Made by a program: the position numbers and the translations under genes
Notes under the pieces: model-generated
Seen by the model: the letters and a program-made list of their open reading frames with translations, nothing else
Database searches by the model: none
Told to the model about the DNA's origin: nothing
Assembly (NCBI RefSeq): GCF_000241955.1
Contig: NC_016818.1
Coordinates: 4,650,001 to 4,714,000, forward strand
Direction of reading: 5' to 3'
Source: Rahnella aquatilis CIP 78.65 = ATCC 33071
GTDB lineage: Bacteria > Pseudomonadota > Gammaproteobacteria > Enterobacterales > Enterobacteriaceae
DNA: 64,000 nt
Part shown: positions 44,557 through 54,433 of the stretch, in pieces
How positions within the stretch are numbered: position 1 is the first letter of the stretch
Layout: each line of letters starts with the position of its first letter

Positions 44557-46143
44557 TTATAAACGTCCCTGGACCGGCATGTCGGCGGTATTTTCACGGG
44601 TAAGCTTTTCGGGAGGCGGATTATTGCGATGCAGATAACCGATGTTGTTGTTGCCCCACAGAGATTCGTATTTCATTCCTGTCAGCATTTCGACCGTCGC
44701 GCGGTCTTCCGGCGTGATTTGCTCTGGCACGATACGGTTAGCATCACGCATTTTCTGCGTTTCGCGGGTCAGCACGCCGTGTGTTTTCTGATTAAGACGG
44801 AAGAACAGGGAAATGGTGAAACCGATACTGAGCATCAGCAAGGAACCAATTACCAGCACGCCCAAAATGGTATGGCCGACTGCCGGAACCTGCTGACTTT
44901 GCCCGGAAACGAACCCGGCAAGCTGCAAAATAATCCCGACCAGCATTACCGCACCAGCCTGTGAGGCTTTGCGGGTCAGCGTCATCACGCCAGCGAATAT
45001 CCCTTCCCGGCGCTGACCGGTAATGGTTTCATCAACGTCAGCGATATAGGTGTAAATATTCCACGGCACGTAGTTGATCCCGCCACGGCCCAGACCAGCC
45101 AGCGCGGAAATCAGCAGCAGTAATGACATCGAATCATTCATACCGGTGTAATACAGCACGCCGTACGAGATAGCAGCCAGCCCGAACAGAGAAACAGCCA
45201 GACGATAAGATGGCGCAGGGCCAAAGCGGATACACAACGGGATCATGCCAATCACCGCCACGAATTGCAGGATGGCCATCATGCCCATCAGGTTGGAGGC
45301 AATGGCAGCACTTTGCATCAGCACGAACACCACGTAATAGGTGAACACGGCGTTAAACACATCCTGCGCGATATACCCGCCGAGGTATAACCCCAGATGC
45401 TGACGGAAAATCTTGATGCGCAGCGTCGAGGATAATTCCACCTTCAGGCGTTTCAGGCTTTGCGCCAGTGTCAGTTGCTGACGTTCGCGCTCAATTTTCC
45501 TGGTGGCTTCAGATTTCAGCTCTTCCGGTCTTTCCCAGGTAAAGAAATACACCAGCGTCAGAACGAATGCGCAAATTACCGCAAAGACCAGGCTCGAATA
45601 GAAGAAGGAAATGGCGTTATCTTTGCCGAAATGCTGCAACAAAATACCCGGCAGGAAGGCCGCCAGAATCGCGGACAACTGTGCCAGAGCGATACGGGCG
45701 CCGGAGAATTTCGTTTTCTGTTTGAAATCATCGGTCATTTCCGGCACCAGCGTTTCATACGGCACCAGAATCATGGTGTAGACGATATCGAACAGCAGAT
45801 AGGTCAGCAGATAATAGACATATCCCATGTCGCCCACCCACATGAAGCTGTAGCTGAACACACAAGGAATGCCGAGCAGGATGAAGAACTTACGGCGGCC
45901 AAACCGCTTGCCAAGCCAGGTATTACCGAAATTATCGGTGAGATACCCCATCAGCGGGCTCAGCACGGCATCAGCGACACGCGCGGTGGCAAAAATAAAT
46001 GTCGCTTCAATGGGTGAGAGCCCGCAGAACGTGGTGTAAAAATAGAGCAGCCACGCCGCAGTCAGGGCCGTCGTACCCGCCCCCAGAAAATCGCCTGCCC
46101 CGTAGGCGATGTAATTAAAGAATCCGATTTTACGTGTTTTCAT
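44557..46143 (-). CDS. rhiT: rhamnogalacturonide transporter, GPH family
   Basis: 528-residue glycoside-pentoside-hexuronide cation symporter with about 12 membrane segments. N-terminal NYIAYGAGDFLGAGTTALTA, VADAVLSPLMGYLTDNF and FGRRKFFILLG are GPH/MelB-like motifs. The long hydrophilic C-terminal tail (from about residue 460) is as in Dickeya RhiT, and linkage to a GH105 hydrolase supports rhamnogalacturonan-fragment uptake. In Dickeya the homologous genes respond to RhiR, KdgR and CRP; regulators are not seen in this window. Confidence 0.84.
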   Translation of the reverse strand: MKTRKIGFFNYIAYGAGDFLGAGTTALTAAWLLYFYTTFCGLSPIEATFIFATARVADAVLSPLMGYLTDNFGNTWLGKRFGRRKFFILLGIPCVFSYSFMWVGDMGYVYYLLTYLLFDIVYTMILVPYETLVPEMTDDFKQKTKFSGARIALAQLSAILAAFLPGILLQHFGKDNAISFFYSSLVFAVICAFVLTLVYFFTWERPEELKSEATRKIERERQQLTLAQSLKRLKVELSSTLRIKIFRQHLGLYLGGYIAQDVFNAVFTYYVVFVLMQSAAIASNLMGMMAILQFVAVIGMIPLCIRFGPAPSYRLAVSLFGLAAISYGVLYYTGMNDSMSLLLLISALAGLGRGGINYVPWNIYTYIADVDETITGQRREGIFAGVMTLTRKASQAGAVMLVGIILQLAGFVSGQSQQVPAVGHTILGVLVIGSLLMLSIGFTISLFFRLNQKTHGVLTRETQKMRDANRIVPEQITPEDRATVEMLTGMKYESLWGNNNIGYLHRNNPPPEKLTRENTADMPVQGRL

Positions 46144-46191
46144 TGCCGTGTTGCCTCTGTTAAATCACCTATAGGCGTAGGCTGAATGCGA

Positions 46192-46206
46192 ACGAAAATA
46201 CTTCGT
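46192..46206. promoter_or_regulatory. palindrome upstream of rhiT
   Basis: ACGAA-AATAC-TTCGT, a short inverted repeat about 50 nt before the rhiT start, where an operator for a repressor or activator would lie. The binding protein is unknown. Confidence 0.4.
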
Positions 46207-46238
46207 CCGGCCATGATTCAAATTAACGAGGAGCAGGA

Positions 46239-46358
46239 ATGAAAACCTTTTGGTTTTTGCCACTCAAACGAACTTTATGGCAAAGAAATAAAGAAGTGGG
46301 CGATCAATCTCTAAATATTGAACATGGGTTTGATATTAATGAAATGACAGTTCATTAA
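46239..46358 (+). CDS. possible 39-residue small protein, divergent from rhiT
   Basis: Short ORF starting ATG with a good ribosome-binding site (GAGGAG, 5-nt gap). The product begins MKTFWFLPLKRTLW and is basic at the N-terminus and acidic after residue 20 (DQSLNIEHGFDINE). I do not recognise it. It fills the gap between the yijD terminator and rhiT on the opposite strand; its stop codon lies inside a palindrome. Only conservation or expression data could tell whether it is translated. Confidence 0.35.
   Translation: MKTFWFLPLKRTLWQRNKEVGDQSLNIEHGFDINEMTVH
46336..46358. promoter_or_regulatory. KdgR-like palindrome upstream of the rhi operon
   Basis: TTAATGAA-7 nt-TTCATTAA, perfect 8-bp arms. 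The 19-nt centre AATGAAATGACAGTTCATT resembles the KdgR operator consensus (AATGAAA...TTTCATT) known for pectin genes in enterobacteria. About 195 nt before rhiT. KdgR control is inferred. Confidence 0.5.
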
Positions 46359-46370
46359 ATGAGGGGGGAT

Positions 46371-46397
46371 AAAAAAGGCAATCCACAGATTGCCTCG
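46371..46397 (-). terminator. terminator of fabR-yijD
   Basis: Stem AGGCAAT / ATTGCCT with a 6-nt loop, followed leftward by a run of six T residues, about 20 nt after the yijD stop. Confidence 0.85.
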
Positions 46398-46415
46398 TTT
46401 GATCATCAGAAGGGG

Positions 46416-46775
46416 TTACTGAAGGGAAGACTTACGTTTTTTCAGCTTCAGTCCTATCCAGAAGATCAGGGCCACACAAATCAGCGACGGCAGGAAGTTC
46501 GAGCCCAGTTCAGGGTATTCGACGCGCATAATGGTGCTGTACAGCAACAGCCCCAGCAGAAAACACGCCGCAGCCAGACCCGGTAACCCTTTCGGCATTT
46601 CACCGCGGTGATAACGAACGTGCAGGCAATACACCGCTAACACCAGAGAAATGATCGGGAAGATCGAAAACGTTACGACAGAACTGAATAACGCATCGAA
46701 AGTGCCATTAATCGACAGCCCGGCAATCAAAGCCAAAACCAGAGTGCCATTATCCTGGTTCGGTTGTTCGGTCAT
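46416..46775 (-). CDS. yijD: YijD family inner-membrane protein
   Basis: 119-residue protein of unknown function, same length as E. coli YijD, with four hydrophobic segments (about residues 12-28, 35-50, 66-82 and 95-108) and a lysine-rich C-terminus. It overlaps fabR by 26 nt, a conserved pairing that suggests a link to membrane lipid control but proves nothing. Confidence 0.92.
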   Translation of the reverse strand: MTEQPNQDNGTLVLALIAGLSINGTFDALFSSVVTFSIFPIISLVLAVYCLHVRYHRGEMPKGLPGLAAACFLLGLLLYSTIMRVEYPELGSNFLPSLICVALIFWIGLKLKKRKSSLQ

Positions 46776-47430
46776 CTTCTTTACCTCTGGTCTTATTATT
46801 AAGGGGAATCACAGCCGTCCGTTCCTGCTGACGGCGATACCAGTAATATGCGCCTTTGGAAATCATCCGCAGCTGCAACACCAGACGTTCCTCCAGCTGG
46901 CGGCGCTGTGCAATATCCACATCCAGCGCTTCCGCACCGGCGTTGAAAACGATGATCACCATGGCTTCAGCCTGCGCTTCAGTAAAACTGCGCGGCATAT
47001 GATTTTCGAGTTGCAGATAGTCGGCAAGTTCCGCAATAAAATGCTGAATTTCGCGGGCCACTGCGGCACGAAACGCCGACGATGTACCGGAGCGTTCACG
47101 CAGCAACAGGCGGAATGCGTTGGGATTGTTACCGATGAATTCCATAAACGTGGAGACTGACGTACGGATCACACTGCCACCTTTCGCAATGCGCTGGCGT
47201 GCCTGGCGCATCAGCTGACGCAGCATCAGACCACTTTCATCAACCATTGTCAGACCCAGTTCATCCACATCGCGAAAATGCCGGTAAAAGGAGGTTGGTG
47301 CAATGCCTGCCTCGCGGGAAACCTCACGCAGACTCAGACTGGCAAAGCTGCGCTCGGCACTGAGCTGGCTGAAAGCCGCCTCAATCAGTGAACGACGCGT
47401 ACGCTCTTTTTGTTGTGCTCTTACGCCCAT
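46750..47430 (-). CDS. fabR: TetR-family repressor of unsaturated fatty acid synthesis
   Basis: Represses fabA and fabB in response to the acyl-thioester pool. The helix-turn-helix is [20 protein letters not shown] at about residues 35-54; the conserved body through YYWYRRQQE follows. About 226 residues with a C-terminal extension ([15 protein letters not shown]) beyond the E. coli protein that runs into yijD. Start taken at MGVRAQQK; an ATG 9 nt upstream is in frame and cannot be excluded. Confidence 0.94.
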   Translation of the reverse strand: MGVRAQQKERTRRSLIEAAFSQLSAERSFASLSLREVSREAGIAPTSFYRHFRDVDELGLTMVDESGLMLRQLMRQARQRIAKGGSVIRTSVSTFMEFIGNNPNAFRLLLRERSGTSSAFRAAVAREIQHFIAELADYLQLENHMPRSFTEAQAEAMVIIVFNAGAEALDVDIAQRRQLEERLVLQLRMISKGAYYWYRRQQERTAVIPLNNKTRGKEDDRTTEPG

Positions 47431-47641
47431 AACCTTCATCCGGATAGTTTTCTTCTTTTTGATTATTCGCCCGATATCGCTTCACTATACCAAAATTTTT
47501 AACGGTCGGAGCCAAAGATACAACAGCATAAAGTGGGTCAGAATGTTGCTGCATTACCATTAAATGACAACTGCATGTGGGGTAAATAGGTGTAATATGT
47601 TACTTTCTCGTTGTGATTTTGTATAAAAATAGGTTTCGAAC

Positions 47642-49042
47642 ATGCCACAGCACTCACATTTTGATGCCATCATCATTGGCTCAGGCCCTGGCGGAGAAGG
47701 CGCCGCGATGGGACTGGTTAAACAAGGCGCCCGGGTTGCTGTCATCGAACGCTATAACAACGTCGGTGGCGGCTGTACTCACTGGGGAACTATCCCTTCC
47801 AAAGCATTGCGCCACGCCGTCAGCAGAATCATCGAATTTAACCAAAACCCGCTCTACAGCGATAACTCCCGGACAATGAGTTCCACTTTTCCGGACATTC
47901 TGCGTCATGCCGATTCGGTTATTAATCAGCAAACCCGTATGCGCCAGGGTTTCTACGAAAGAAACCAGTGCCAGCTGTTCTCCGGTGATGCCAGTTTTGT
48001 GGATGCCAACACCATCAGCATCCGCTACGCCGATAACACACACGAAGTCATTACCGCTGATAATATCGTCATTGCCTGTGGCTCGCGCCCTTACCGGCCA
48101 GCCAATGTAGATTTTGGTCATCCGCGCATTTACGACAGTGATCTGATCCTTGAACTGAGCCACGAGCCACGCCATGTGATTATCTATGGCGCGGGGGTGA
48201 TCGGCTGCGAATATGCATCCATCTTCCGTGGCCTGAACGTCAAAGTGGACTTAATCAACACCCGTGACCGCCTGCTGTCTTTCCTCGATCAGGAAATGTC
48301 AGACGCCCTGTCCTATCACTTCTGGAATAACGGTGTGGTCATCCGCCACAACGAAGAGTTTGAGATGATCGAAGGCGTGGAAGACGGCGTGATCATGCAC
48401 CTCAAATCCGGCAAAAAAGTGAAAGCTGATGCGCTGTTGTATGCCAACGGACGCACAGGTAACACCGATAAACTGGGCCTGGAGAACATTGGCCTGGAAG
48501 CCGACAGCCGCGGGCTGCTGAAAGTGAACAGCATGTATCAGACTGCGCTGTCGCATATTTATGCGGTCGGTGATGTCATTGGCTATCCAAGTCTGGCATC
48601 AGCAGCTTACGATCAGGGACGCATTGCCGCGCAGGCCATGATTCAGGGCGAAGCGAAAGTCCACCTTATCGAAAACATTCCGACGGGTATTTACACCATT
48701 CCTGAAATCAGTTCCGTGGGTAAAACCGAACAGGAACTGACGGCGATGAAAGTGCCCTATGAAGTGGGCCGCGCACAGTTTAAACATCTGGCGCGCGCAC
48801 AAATTGCGGGCATGAATGTGGGCAGTCTGAAACTTCTGTTCCACCGGGATACCAAAGAAATTCTGGGAATTCATTGCTTTGGTGAACGCGCCGCCGAGAT
48901 TATTCACATCGGTCAGGCCATCATGGAACAGAAAGGTGAAGGTAATACTATCGAGTATTTCGTTAATACCACCTTCAACTATCCGACCATGGCAGAAGCC
49001 TATCGTGTTGCGGCACTGAACGGATTAAACCGCCTGTTTTAA
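47642..49042 (+). CDS. sthA: soluble pyridine nucleotide transhydrogenase
   Basis: FAD enzyme that reoxidises NADPH with NAD+. The protein is 466 residues as in E. coli. It is related to dihydrolipoamide dehydrogenase, with [15 protein letters not shown] (FAD site) and [15 protein letters not shown], which has a single cysteine instead of the redox pair, as is normal for SthA. NAD(P) motif [15 protein letters not shown]. Divergent from fabR; its last 18 nt overlap the convergent oxyR. Confidence 0.97.
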   Translation: MPQHSHFDAIIIGSGPGGEGAAMGLVKQGARVAVIERYNNVGGGCTHWGTIPSKALRHAVSRIIEFNQNPLYSDNSRTMSSTFPDILRHADSVINQQTRMRQGFYERNQCQLFSGDASFVDANTISIRYADNTHEVITADNIVIACGSRPYRPANVDFGHPRIYDSDLILELSHEPRHVIIYGAGVIGCEYASIFRGLNVKVDLINTRDRLLSFLDQEMSDALSYHFWNNGVVIRHNEEFEMIEGVEDGVIMHLKSGKKVKADALLYANGRTGNTDKLGLENIGLEADSRGLLKVNSMYQTALSHIYAVGDVIGYPSLASAAYDQGRIAAQAMIQGEAKVHLIENIPTGIYTIPEISSVGKTEQELTAMKVPYEVGRAQFKHLARAQIAGMNVGSLKLLFHRDTKEILGIHCFGERAAEIIHIGQAIMEQKGEGNTIEYFVNTTFNYPTMAEAYRVAALNGLNRLF

Positions 49043-49948
49043 GACGGCGGTTCGGTCCATGTAAGGCTGCATGTGCTCTTTGATGGCTTCTGCAAGCTGC
49101 TCGTAACGCCCGCGCAGTGGCGAACCGGGACGATATACCAGCGCGATTGTGCGTCGCGGTTCCGGTTTGTCACAGGTCAGATACGTCACTCCGTCACGGC
49201 TGCGCTCATGGGGCACAGCCAGGGATGGCAGCAAGGTAATTCCGCTGCCTGCCGCCACCATATTCCGCAGTGTTTCAAGGCTGGTTGCCCGGAAATGGGT
49301 ATCTTCATCGGCACCTGCCTGGAAGCAGAAACCGAGCGCCTGATCCCGCAGGCAATGCCCGTCTTCCAGCATCAGTAACTTTTCACCGGCCAGATCTGCC
49401 ATCGCCACACGATCGCGCGATGCCCACGGATGATCGTCGTAGATCGCCAGCCTCATCGGCTCATCAAACAGTGGCACTTCAATAAATGCTTCGCTTTCTT
49501 TCACCAGCGCCAGAATCGCACAGTCGAGTTTTCCGCTGTCAAGCTGAGACAGTAACTGATGGGTTTGCGCTTCGTGCAGATACATTTCCAGTTTCGGGAA
49601 GGTTTTATGCAGCGAAGGAATAATCTGAGGCAACAAATAAGGCCCGACAGTCGGGATCAGCCCGATATGCATCGGCCCGGACATGGCTTCACCTTGTTGG
49701 CTCGCCATCTCTTTCAGAACTTTCACTTCACGTAACACCGTGCGCGCCTGATCCACCAGCAGCAAACCGGCTTGTGTAAACAACACCTTGCGACTGGTTC
49801 TTTCAAGCAACATAACGCCAAGTTCATCTTCCAGTTTGCGGATCTGACCGCTTAACGTCGGCTGACTGACATGGCATGAATCTGCTGCGCGTCGAAAATG
49901 GCGAAACTCTGCCAGTGCCACCAGATACTCTAGATCACGAATGTTCAT
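49025..49948 (-). CDS. oxyR: hydrogen peroxide-sensing LysR regulator OxyR
   Basis: 307 residues (E. coli 305). N-terminal [20 protein letters not shown] and helix-turn-helix [20 protein letters not shown]; redox cysteines Cys199 (DGHCLRDQ) and Cys208 (GFCFQA) are at the E. coli positions. Strong ribosome-binding site GGAGGAA. Divergent from the peroxiredoxin hybrid with an OxyR operator in the gap, as expected for an autoregulated activator. Confidence 0.98.
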   Translation of the reverse strand: MNIRDLEYLVALAEFRHFRRAADSCHVSQPTLSGQIRKLEDELGVMLLERTSRKVLFTQAGLLLVDQARTVLREVKVLKEMASQQGEAMSGPMHIGLIPTVGPYLLPQIIPSLHKTFPKLEMYLHEAQTHQLLSQLDSGKLDCAILALVKESEAFIEVPLFDEPMRLAIYDDHPWASRDRVAMADLAGEKLLMLEDGHCLRDQALGFCFQAGADEDTHFRATSLETLRNMVAAGSGITLLPSLAVPHERSRDGVTYLTCDKPEPRRTIALVYRPGSPLRGRYEQLAEAIKEHMQPYMDRTAVLKQAV

Positions 49949-49977
49949 TTTTCCTCCAGTCCCTAAAAGGCAATGCG

Positions 49978-50014
49978 ATAGTCGTTAACGATAGATAAGA
50001 TAGCAATCAACGAT
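49978..50014. promoter_or_regulatory. OxyR operator between oxyR and the peroxiredoxin gene
   Basis: Four half-sites with exact 7-nt steps: ATAG-N7-CGAT-N7-ATAG-N7-CGAT. This fits the OxyR consensus (ATAG-N7-CTAT, 7-nt gap, repeated) in 14 of 16 core positions. Placement supports both repression of oxyR and activation of the neighbouring gene. Confidence 0.88.
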
Positions 50015-50108
50015 TATATCTATCAACTATTATCGTGAATAATGCCTCCCAACGAAACGGCAGTGCCGAAAAAACTTTCTATTTTACTGATTAATTAAGG
50101 GGTTATTC

Positions 50109-50870
50109 ATGTTTGCAAGCCAGGAAGGTAAACACGTACCGCACGTTACTTTTCACACCCGACAGGGCGATCAGTGGGTAGATCTCTCCAGCGAAAAACT
50201 GTTTAAAAATAAAACAGTAATTGTGTTTTCACTGCCGGGCGCATTCACCCCGACCTGCTCTTCAAGCCATCTGCCACGTTACAACGAACTGGCTCCGGTC
50301 TTTAAAAATCACGGCGTCGACAGCATTCTGTGCGTTTCAGTTAATGACACCTTTGTGATGAATGCGTGGAAAGCTGAACAAAACGCGTCCAACATTACGT
50401 TCATCCCGGACGGTAACGGTGAATTCACCAAAGGCATGGACATGCTGGTTGAGAAAGCGGATTTAGGCTTCGGCCCGCGCTCATGGCGTTATTCCATGCT
50501 GGTACGCAACGGTATCGTCGAGAAAATGTTCGTTGAGCCAAATAAGCCGGGCGACCCGTTTGAAGTGTCTGATGCAGACACCATGCTCAAATATCTGGCA
50601 CCCGAATTTAAAGTGCAGGAATCCGTGTCCGTGTTCACTAAACCGGGCTGTCCGTTCTGTGCGAAAGCCAAACAAATGTTGCAGGAACGCGGTATTCAGT
50701 ATGAAGAAATTGTATTAGGTAAAGACGCGACCACCGTCAGTCTGCGCGCCGTGACGGGCCGGGCGACAGTGCCGCAAGTCTTTATCGGTGGACGCCACAT
50801 CGGGGGAAGTGACGACCTGGAGGTTTACCTCCATTCAGAAACCGAAGCGTTGTGTGAAGTCCCACAATAA
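50109..50870 (+). CDS. hybrid peroxiredoxin 5-glutaredoxin (glutathione-dependent peroxidase)
   Basis: 253 residues in two domains. Residues 1-165 are a Prx5 peroxiredoxin with peroxidatic Cys50 in [13 protein letters not shown]; residues 172-245 are a glutaredoxin with CPFC at 181-184 and TVPQVFIGG. Such fusions (Haemophilus influenzae PGdx type) reduce H2O2 and alkyl peroxides with glutathione without thioredoxin. Ribosome-binding site AAGGGG. Divergent from oxyR with a strong OxyR site, so peroxide-induced. E. coli has the oxyS sRNA in this position instead. Confidence 0.95.
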   Translation: MFASQEGKHVPHVTFHTRQGDQWVDLSSEKLFKNKTVIVFSLPGAFTPTCSSSHLPRYNELAPVFKNHGVDSILCVSVNDTFVMNAWKAEQNASNITFIPDGNGEFTKGMDMLVEKADLGFGPRSWRYSMLVRNGIVEKMFVEPNKPGDPFEVSDADTMLKYLAPEFKVQESVSVFTKPGCPFCAKAKQMLQERGIQYEEIVLGKDATTVSLRAVTGRATVPQVFIGGRHIGGSDDLEVYLHSETEALCEVPQ

Positions 50871-50898
50871 GTACTGGAAAACACAAACAGTAAAATAC

Positions 50899-50923
50899 GG
50901 CGGACTTCGGTCCGCCTTTTTTC
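50899..50923 (+). terminator. terminator of the peroxiredoxin gene
   Basis: Perfect stem GGCGGAC / GTCCGCC with UUCG-type tetraloop TTCG and six T residues. Confidence 0.92.
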
Positions 50924-50925
50924 TT

Positions 50926-52299
50926 TTACGCTAAACGCGCTTTCGCATCAGCAATGGCCTGCGCCACCTGCTGCGGAGAAACACCACCTTTAGCGGCTCG
51001 TTTATCGAGACAGGATTGCAGTTCGAGAATGGCGTAAACATCGTCGCCAATCACGCTGCTGAATTTCTGCAAATCTGCCAGCGATAATGCCTCCAGCGCT
51101 TTGCCCTGATTAATCGCTTCCACTACCGCCTCACCGACAATATGGTGCGCTTCGCGGAACGGAACGCCTTTGGCAACCAGATAATCTGCCAGTTCGGTGG
51201 AGTTGGCATAACCCTGCTGCGCGGCTTCTTTTGCACGCGGACGTTTCACCTGAATGCCATCCAGCACCAGTGATGCCATGTTCAGGCAATCCATCCAGGT
51301 ATCGAGCGCGTCGAACAACCCTTCTTTATCTTCCTGCATGTCTTTGTTGTACGCCAGCGGTAAGCCCTTCATGGTCATCATCATGCCGGTCAGTGCGCCT
51401 TGTACGCGGCCACATTTGCCACGGATAAGCTCCAGCGCATCCGGGTTTTTCTTCTGCGGCATCAGGGAAGAACCTGACGTCACGCGGTCAGACAAATCAA
51501 TAAACGCCGCTTCACCGGTATTGAAGAAAATCAGATCTTCTGCAAAGCGTGAAAGGTGAACCATGCTGATGGCTGCGTTGGAAAGCAGCTCCAGAACATG
51601 GTCACGGTCAGAAACGCTGTCGAGGCTGTTACGTGTCGCCGAAGCAAAACCTAACCAGCCTGCCAGTTGTTCGCGATCCATCGGATATGCGGTACCAGCC
51701 AGTGCGCCACAGCCCAGCGGACTGACGTCCAGACGGGTCAGGGTATCTTTCAGACGGCTTTCGTCACGCGCCAGCATTTCGACATACGCCATGCACCAGT
51801 GCGCAAACGTCACCGGCTGGGCGCGTTGCAGGTGGGTATAACCCGGCATCACAGCGTCCTGATTGGCTTCGGCTGTGGCGACCAGCGCCTGCTGCAAATG
51901 ATGCAGCGCCTCACCCAGTTCAACCACCTGTGCTTTACACCACAGTTTGATGTCAGTCGCGACCTGATCGTTACGGCTGCGACCGGTGTGCAGTTTCTTA
52001 CCGAGATTGCCGACTTTGTCGATAAGCTTGCCTTCAACCCAGCTGTGAATATCTTCGGCATCGCTGGCTAAAATAGCGCGCGGATTGGCACGGACTTCTT
52101 CCAGCAGCACGGTCAGCGCGTCTTCCAGCTGAAGCTGTTCGTCAACGGTTAATACGTTCACCGTCACCAGCGCTTTGGACCAGGCTACCGAGCCCACAAT
52201 ATCCTGCTCTGCCAGCCGGTAATCAAAACGCAGTGAGTCATTCAGTTCCTTAAACCGCTGATCCGCTGCCTGAGTAAAACGCCCGCCCCAAAGTGCCAT
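50926..52299 (-). CDS. argH: argininosuccinate lyase
   Basis: Last enzyme of arginine synthesis, cleaving argininosuccinate to arginine and fumarate. The protein is 457 residues (E. coli 457). Fumarase/aspartase superfamily signature [21 protein letters not shown] and [15 protein letters not shown] ([12 protein letters not shown]). Follows argB after 86 nt that hold a hairpin. Confidence 0.98.
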   Translation of the reverse strand: MALWGGRFTQAADQRFKELNDSLRFDYRLAEQDIVGSVAWSKALVTVNVLTVDEQLQLEDALTVLLEEVRANPRAILASDAEDIHSWVEGKLIDKVGNLGKKLHTGRSRNDQVATDIKLWCKAQVVELGEALHHLQQALVATAEANQDAVMPGYTHLQRAQPVTFAHWCMAYVEMLARDESRLKDTLTRLDVSPLGCGALAGTAYPMDREQLAGWLGFASATRNSLDSVSDRDHVLELLSNAAISMVHLSRFAEDLIFFNTGEAAFIDLSDRVTSGSSLMPQKKNPDALELIRGKCGRVQGALTGMMMTMKGLPLAYNKDMQEDKEGLFDALDTWMDCLNMASLVLDGIQVKRPRAKEAAQQGYANSTELADYLVAKGVPFREAHHIVGEAVVEAINQGKALEALSLADLQKFSSVIGDDVYAILELQSCLDKRAAKGGVSPQQVAQAIADAKARLA

Positions 52300-52328
52300 T
52301 TTCCTGCTCCTGAAATTTTTTATGCAAA

Positions 52329-52350
52329 AGGGCGCACTGTGCTGCGCCCT
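52329..52350 (-). other. intercistronic hairpin between argB and argH
   Basis: Perfect 8-bp stem AGGGCGCA / TGCGCCCT with a 6-nt loop; leftward it is followed by TTTGC then an A/T-rich stretch. The T run is too short for strong termination, so it may be a partial terminator or RNA-stability element that tunes argH expression. Confidence 0.65.
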
Positions 52351-52385
52351 GACAAAAGTGTGTACTGAATACGCCGGACGATGCG

Positions 52386-53159
52386 TTACGCCAGAATGCG
52401 TGTGCCGATCGCGACGCCGTTAAACAGTGCCGGTAATTGCTCGGCGTGACGCCAGCTGGCGATATCCACCGGGCGGCCAAGAGAACGTGCGGCATCCAGC
52501 GCAGCGTGAACTTTGACAATCATGCCGTCGGTGATGATGCCCTGATCGATAAGCTGTTCGGCTTTCTCCGCACTCATTTCAGGAATGCGCTGGCCTTTGC
52601 CATCAAGAATACCGCTGACATCAGACAGCAGGATCAGATCCGCGCCCAGCGTAGCCGCCAGTGCGGTCGCGGCCTGATCGGCGTTAACGTTCATCAGCTC
52701 GCCGGTTGCAGTGATACCGATAGAACTGACAATCGGCAGGTAGCCTGCGCCGTGCAGGGTGTTGATCAGTGCCGGATCACCCGCTGCGGCTTTACCGACG
52801 AAGCCCAGTGATTCATCCAACTGCGTAACGCTGACCGTGCCGCCGTCGGCAAGAGACAACCCAACGGCATTGATATGATTTTTAACCGCCCACGCCAGCA
52901 AGGTTTTGTTTGCGCTGCCGGCGAGTGCGCCGGTAATGATGTCAATCTGATCAGCAGGAGTCACACGCAGACCGGCTTTTTTCACCACAGGCAAATTCAG
53001 CTTTTTCATCAGCTCGTCAACCAGGCAGCCGCCACCATGAACAATAACCAGCGGGCGTTGATATTCCTGACGATAAGCCACTACCGCCATGAACAGGCGC
53101 TCAAGCGCTTCTTCATTGTCCAGCAACACACCACCTAACTTGATGACTAACGGATTCAT
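52386..53159 (-). CDS. argB: acetylglutamate kinase
   Basis: Phosphorylates N-acetylglutamate, the second step of arginine synthesis. The protein is 257 residues (E. coli 258). Amino-acid kinase family motifs: [28 protein letters not shown], and [11 protein letters not shown]. Lies 131 nt after argC. Confidence 0.98.
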   Translation of the reverse strand: MNPLVIKLGGVLLDNEEALERLFMAVVAYRQEYQRPLVIVHGGGCLVDELMKKLNLPVVKKAGLRVTPADQIDIITGALAGSANKTLLAWAVKNHINAVGLSLADGGTVSVTQLDESLGFVGKAAAGDPALINTLHGAGYLPIVSSIGITATGELMNVNADQAATALAATLGADLILLSDVSGILDGKGQRIPEMSAEKAEQLIDQGIITDGMIVKVHAALDAARSLGRPVDIASWRHAEQLPALFNGVAIGTRILA

Positions 53160-53290
53160 AGCTGTTCGCGCCCCGACCGGTTGAGAATGTTAATTAATAA
53201 CAATACGTTTAATTTAATCTAACACCCCTGCGCGTCTGAATAAACGCTCAGGGACGGTTGTTTTTTGTTTGCTGACAATCTGAGGGATTG
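53160..53290 (-). other. argC-argB spacer with imperfect hairpin
   Basis: 131 nt. Leftward CCTGAGCGT-TTATTCAG-ACGCGCAGG forms a 9-bp stem with one mismatch. No T run. It may affect translation or stability in the operon; no ORF seen. Confidence 0.4.
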
Positions 53291-54295
53291 TTAAAGCAGT
53301 GATTGTGTTTCCGGGAAGCCGAAACGGATATTCATGCACTGAACCGCCTGGGCAGATGCGCCTTTCAGCACGTTATCCTCCGTCGCCACCACAATCAGAT
53401 GTTCACCTTTCACCGCAAAGCCGATATCGCAAAACGGCAGACCAACCACATCTTTCAGTGCCGGAACGCCTTTGGTGTACAAACGCACCAGCGGTTTATC
53501 GTGATAGGCATTATGGAAGGCTTCCGCCACGTCCTGCTCCGTCACACCCGCGCTCAGGCGGCAGGTGATGGTCGCCAGAATACCGCGCGGGAAGTTGCCC
53601 AGATGCGGCGTGAAAATCACCGGCACACCAAGATGTTCGGCAATTTCCGGCTGATGACGGTGGCTGAAGAGTTTGTATGGCTGAAGGCTGACTTCGCAGA
53701 AACTGTTGCCGAGCGTGGCTTTACGGCCTGCGCCGCTGACACCGCTGGTGGCATTGATGACCGGCCACTGGCTGTCATTGAGCAAACCATTTTCGATAAG
53801 CGGTTTAAGCGCCAGCTGTGAAGCGGTCGGGTAACAGCCCGGTACGGCGATCAGCTGGGCATCTTTTAATTTGTCAGCCTGCCATTCGGCCAGGCCGTAC
53901 ACGGCTTTGTCGAGCAGATCGAGATGCTGATGCTCAAAGCCGTAGAATTCGGTATAAAACTCAGGTTTGCTGACGCGGAAGGCACCGGACAGGTCAAACA
54001 CCACGCAGCCCGCCGCCAGAAACTGCGGGGCTAAATCGTGGCTGACTTCATGCGCGGTCGCCAGAAAAACGACATCGACACCTTTCGCGGCTTCTGCCAC
54101 GTCGGTCAGTGGCAAAACAGGCAAGTCGACGATGCCTTTTAATTGAGGATGCAAATCAGAAAGCAATTTTCCTGCATCTGCACTTTGCGCTGAAACCGTT
54201 AAACCGGTTATGTTCATATGTGGGTGGCGATTCAGGTAAGCAGCGAGCTCGGCTCCGGCATAACCTGTGGCACCAACAATCAGCGTATTCAACAT
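53291..54295 (-). CDS. argC: N-acetyl-gamma-glutamyl-phosphate reductase
   Basis: Third enzyme of arginine synthesis (NADPH-dependent). The protein is 334 residues, family length. N-terminal [14 protein letters not shown] nucleotide fold; catalytic cysteine in [14 protein letters not shown]. First gene of the leftward argCBH operon, divergent from argE. Confidence 0.98.
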   Translation of the reverse strand: MLNTLIVGATGYAGAELAAYLNRHPHMNITGLTVSAQSADAGKLLSDLHPQLKGIVDLPVLPLTDVAEAAKGVDVVFLATAHEVSHDLAPQFLAAGCVVFDLSGAFRVSKPEFYTEFYGFEHQHLDLLDKAVYGLAEWQADKLKDAQLIAVPGCYPTASQLALKPLIENGLLNDSQWPVINATSGVSGAGRKATLGNSFCEVSLQPYKLFSHRHQPEIAEHLGVPVIFTPHLGNFPRGILATITCRLSAGVTEQDVAEAFHNAYHDKPLVRLYTKGVPALKDVVGLPFCDIGFAVKGEHLIVVATEDNVLKGASAQAVQCMNIRFGFPETQSLL

Positions 54296-54369
54296 AGGGC
54301 TTGTTCACCTTCTCAATTTTTGGGTAGGGGCCGGATGCATTTTTTTCCGGTTTCCTTACGCGCTGGCTT

Positions 54370-54408
54370 ATTGTATTTTTATTCACAATTATTGCATGAA
54401 TATGAATA
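54370..54408. promoter_or_regulatory. paired ARG boxes (ArgR operator) between argC and argE
   Basis: Box 1, ATTGTATTTTTATTCACA, matches the ARG box consensus WNTGAATWWWWATTCANW in all but one core position. After 3 nt (the usual gap) box 2, ATTGCATGAATATGAATA, is weaker. In E. coli the argECBH control region has the same bipolar design. Confidence 0.82.
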
Positions 54409-54433
54409 CTACCCTAACTAAAGGCTGTCAACA

